Below, piece by piece: positions 62,487-64,000 of a DNA stretch of 64,000 bases. Source of the DNA: Triglochin maritima (Eukaryota > Streptophyta > Magnoliopsida > Alismatales > Juncaginaceae); assembly GCA_963682175.1 (NCBI GenBank), contig OY821784.1, positions 38,917,621-38,981,620 of the forward strand. Direction: 5' to 3'. A model generated the notes under the pieces. That model searched no databases. It was not told the DNA's origin and was given only the letters and a program-made list of their open reading frames with translations. The position numbers were made by a program, and so were the translations under genes. Each line of letters begins with the position of its first letter. The first letter of the stretch is position 1.

Positions 62487-64000
62487 CAACCAACCTTTCA
62501 TTTCTTAGCAAAAGAAATTACAAGTGTGTAGCCTATTTGTGTGTGGGTCATAGAAGCCCAACACACCTTACATCATATGGGTCTAAGGTATTTGTATAGT
62601 GATTCTGTGCTAATGGGCTCGCAGGCCCAAATTCTGTTCCTATCTAAAAAAGTAAATTTTGTTACCTAAAAGAAAACAGTGCTAATGGGCTCGCAGGCCC
62701 ACTTAATGTTCCTAATTAATTTTACCCATGTTTCTCTCAAATTGGCTTAGTGGGCTGAAGAAATTCAGCAGGAGATAGGCCGACCACGTTTGGCCATGAA
62801 GGCTGGACTTGCCTGGCTAATTGCTCGGCACTGTTCTTGCAGACTAGTTTTTGCACCTGTGCATCAAAATTCTAGCATAGTGAATTATTTACACTACTTG
62901 CTAATATACCTTAGATCTCCAACATCAATCAGAATGAACCCTTTCACATATGGAGTCTTTTGGATCTTCTTGGTTCAAGTTGCACTTGTAGTGGAGTTTT
63001 CAGCATTTCTTTCAAGGAAATTTCAGGTTCATACTCACTTTCTTCTTGATTTCCTTTTGCATTATTAACATATGAGTCTTCACTTTCAAAATCTTCTTCT
63101 TCTTTATCCTCTTGCTGCAAATCAGATTGAGTAGTGTCTGATTTCTCCATTTCCTTGTCAAATTCAGAGTCTCCTTTGCCATCAGCTGCATCCATCTTTT
63201 TCCAAAAAATATGTTGTTTTCGTGCTTCTACAATGGCTTCCTTTTTCTTCATGTTACTTTCTTTCATGAGACGTGTGACTTCATCTTCCAAATTTACTTC
63301 TTCCCTCCTTCCTTGAAATTTAACCATTTGTGTGGTTGAGTAGTTGACATCATCATCTTCACTTGAATTGAATCTAATGATTCGTTTTCCTCCTTTTTTC
63401 CTTCTTTTACTCTTTGTGTTTGTTCTCCCACTCTTGCTTTTCCTGTTCATGTTTGCATCATGATATTGTTGTTCCATTAATTCTTCTTTACTTGGTGTGT
63501 GTTCCTTGTCCTCAGATGTTTCTCCCCCTTCAACTTGAGTATTAAATGCACACATGGGTTGATACTCCAATGCTTGTGCAGACAAGGATGTTGTACTTCT
63601 CTTTTCTTTTAGTAGTTGAGCAAGTTGTGGTTGTGATGATGAGTGCACACTCATTGTTTGTGATGCTAACTGGGATACATGTTCTGAAATTATGTTTTCA
63701 TCCATGGACAACATCGAATTGCTGCTTGCTGCATGTGTAGCTTGCTGAATTTCCTTATTTGGTTGCTGAATTTGCTGTCCCATGTGTTCAAGTGTGGGAT
63801 TAATTAGTGGCGAGACTTGTGGTGTATCTGCTGGTTTTTGTCTTGCTATATTTGACACTTGATTTCCCAATTCAGCCCCATCTTGTGACCTTGCATCTGC
63901 ATTTACTTGTGCAAGTACTGGTATAAACTTAGGCCTCCATTCTTGCCGTGTGATTGTTGGTGCTGTTATTGTAGTTTTCTGGTGTAGAGATGTGGCAGGT
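62487..64000 (-). mobile_element. Element E: LINE with ORF1 but ORF2 deleted, partial
   Basis: The oligo(A) end abuts telomeric repeats at 62486; the 5' part runs off the window. After the ORF1 stop (62944) there is a short stretch resembling the ORF2 start of LINE C (TTGGAGATC ... GGTATATTAGCAAG near 62920-62895). The endonuclease, RT and RNase H are absent and only about 400 bp of 3' sequence remains. A 23-bp direct repeat (GCTAATGGGCTCGCAGGCCC core) occurs at 62607 and 62679. Confidence 0.8.
62944..64000 (-). CDS. Element E ORF1 C-terminal part (Gag-like), partial
   Basis: Open from the window edge to a stop at 62944, at least 350 codons; the true start lies beyond 64000. The sequence is low-complexity with a Lys/Arg-rich patch (KSKRRKKGGKRI) that could be a nuclear localisation signal, an acidic region, and the conserved ORF1 ending (YEPEISLKEM) shared with LINE C. 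The upstream part (QEWRPKFIPV) aligns with QVWKPKVMPN in LINE C. Unlike LINE C, this visible part has no stop or frameshift. It would be the RNA-binding protein of a LINE that lacks its own RT. Confidence 0.8.
   Translation of the reverse strand, partial: PATSLHQKTTITAPTITRQEWRPKFIPVLAQVNADARSQDGAELGNQVSNIARQKPADTPQVSPLINPTLEHMGQQIQQPNKEIQQATHAASSNSMLSMDENIISEHVSQLASQTMSVHSSSQPQLAQLLKEKRSTTSLSAQALEYQPMCAFNTQVEGGETSEDKEHTPSKEELMEQQYHDANMNRKSKSGRTNTKSKRRKKGGKRIIRFNSSEDDDVNYSTTQMVKFQGRREEVNLEDEVTRLMKESNMKKKEAIVEARKQHIFWKKMDAADGKGDSEFDKEMEKSDTTQSDLQQEDKEEEDFESEDSYVNNAKGNQEESEYEPEISLKEMLKTPLQVQLEPRRSKRLHM

Overview
This is nuclear DNA of a flowering plant, probably a dicot. The evidence is (TTTAGGG)n Arabidopsis-type telomeric repeats, plant MULE, Ty3/gypsy, Ty1/copia and L1-type LINE coding remnants, and a nucleosome-sized satellite. 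Apart from one small unfamiliar two-exon gene candidate, I see no conserved host gene. The window is repeat DNA and looks like a subtelomere or chromosome end, with the tip to the right.

Layout: (1) 1-3240, a decayed MULE transposase and a plant-mobile-domain (PMD) gene remnant on the minus strand, with short GGCGTCT hairpins and an AT-rich 80-bp tandem repeat. (2) About 3340-12300, nested LTR-retrotransposon debris: a probable copia LTR, a LINE tail, a long Ty3/gypsy LTR followed by a Tekay/Del-like gypsy pol with three breaks, fused to a fragment of copia integrase/RT. (3) About 12305-49355, a 37-kb satellite array of roughly 170-bp monomers (about 218 of them). It is disordered at the left edge and organised into higher-order repeats of 1538, 1368 and 1025 bp further right. 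(4) 49355-64000, degenerate telomeric repeats in the TTTAGGG orientation, interrupted by five retroelement insertions. All five lie on the minus strand, and in four of them the oligo(A) end visibly abuts the telomeric repeats on the left (centromere) side.

The most interesting region is the last one. The order is telomere repeat - truncated LINE end - telomere repeat - 2-kb element - telomere repeat - 8.4-kb LINE - telomere repeat - second copy of the 2-kb element - telomere repeat - LINE encoding ORF1 with ORF2 deleted. The orientation (oligo(A) proximal, 5' end distal) is the one seen in Drosophila HeT-A/TART, and it is what would result if a TTTAGGG 3' end primed reverse transcription and telomerase then re-capped the end. 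I infer a plant lineage in which LINEs and telomerase alternately extended a chromosome end, or in which LINEs target telomeric DNA.

A second, independent oddity is an 8-14-bp palindrome (core GGTCGACC, often TTCGGTCGACCGAA). It occurs 42 times in six dense clusters inside three unrelated element types: the U3 of a copia LTR, the U3 of the gypsy LTR, and both copies of the 2-kb element.
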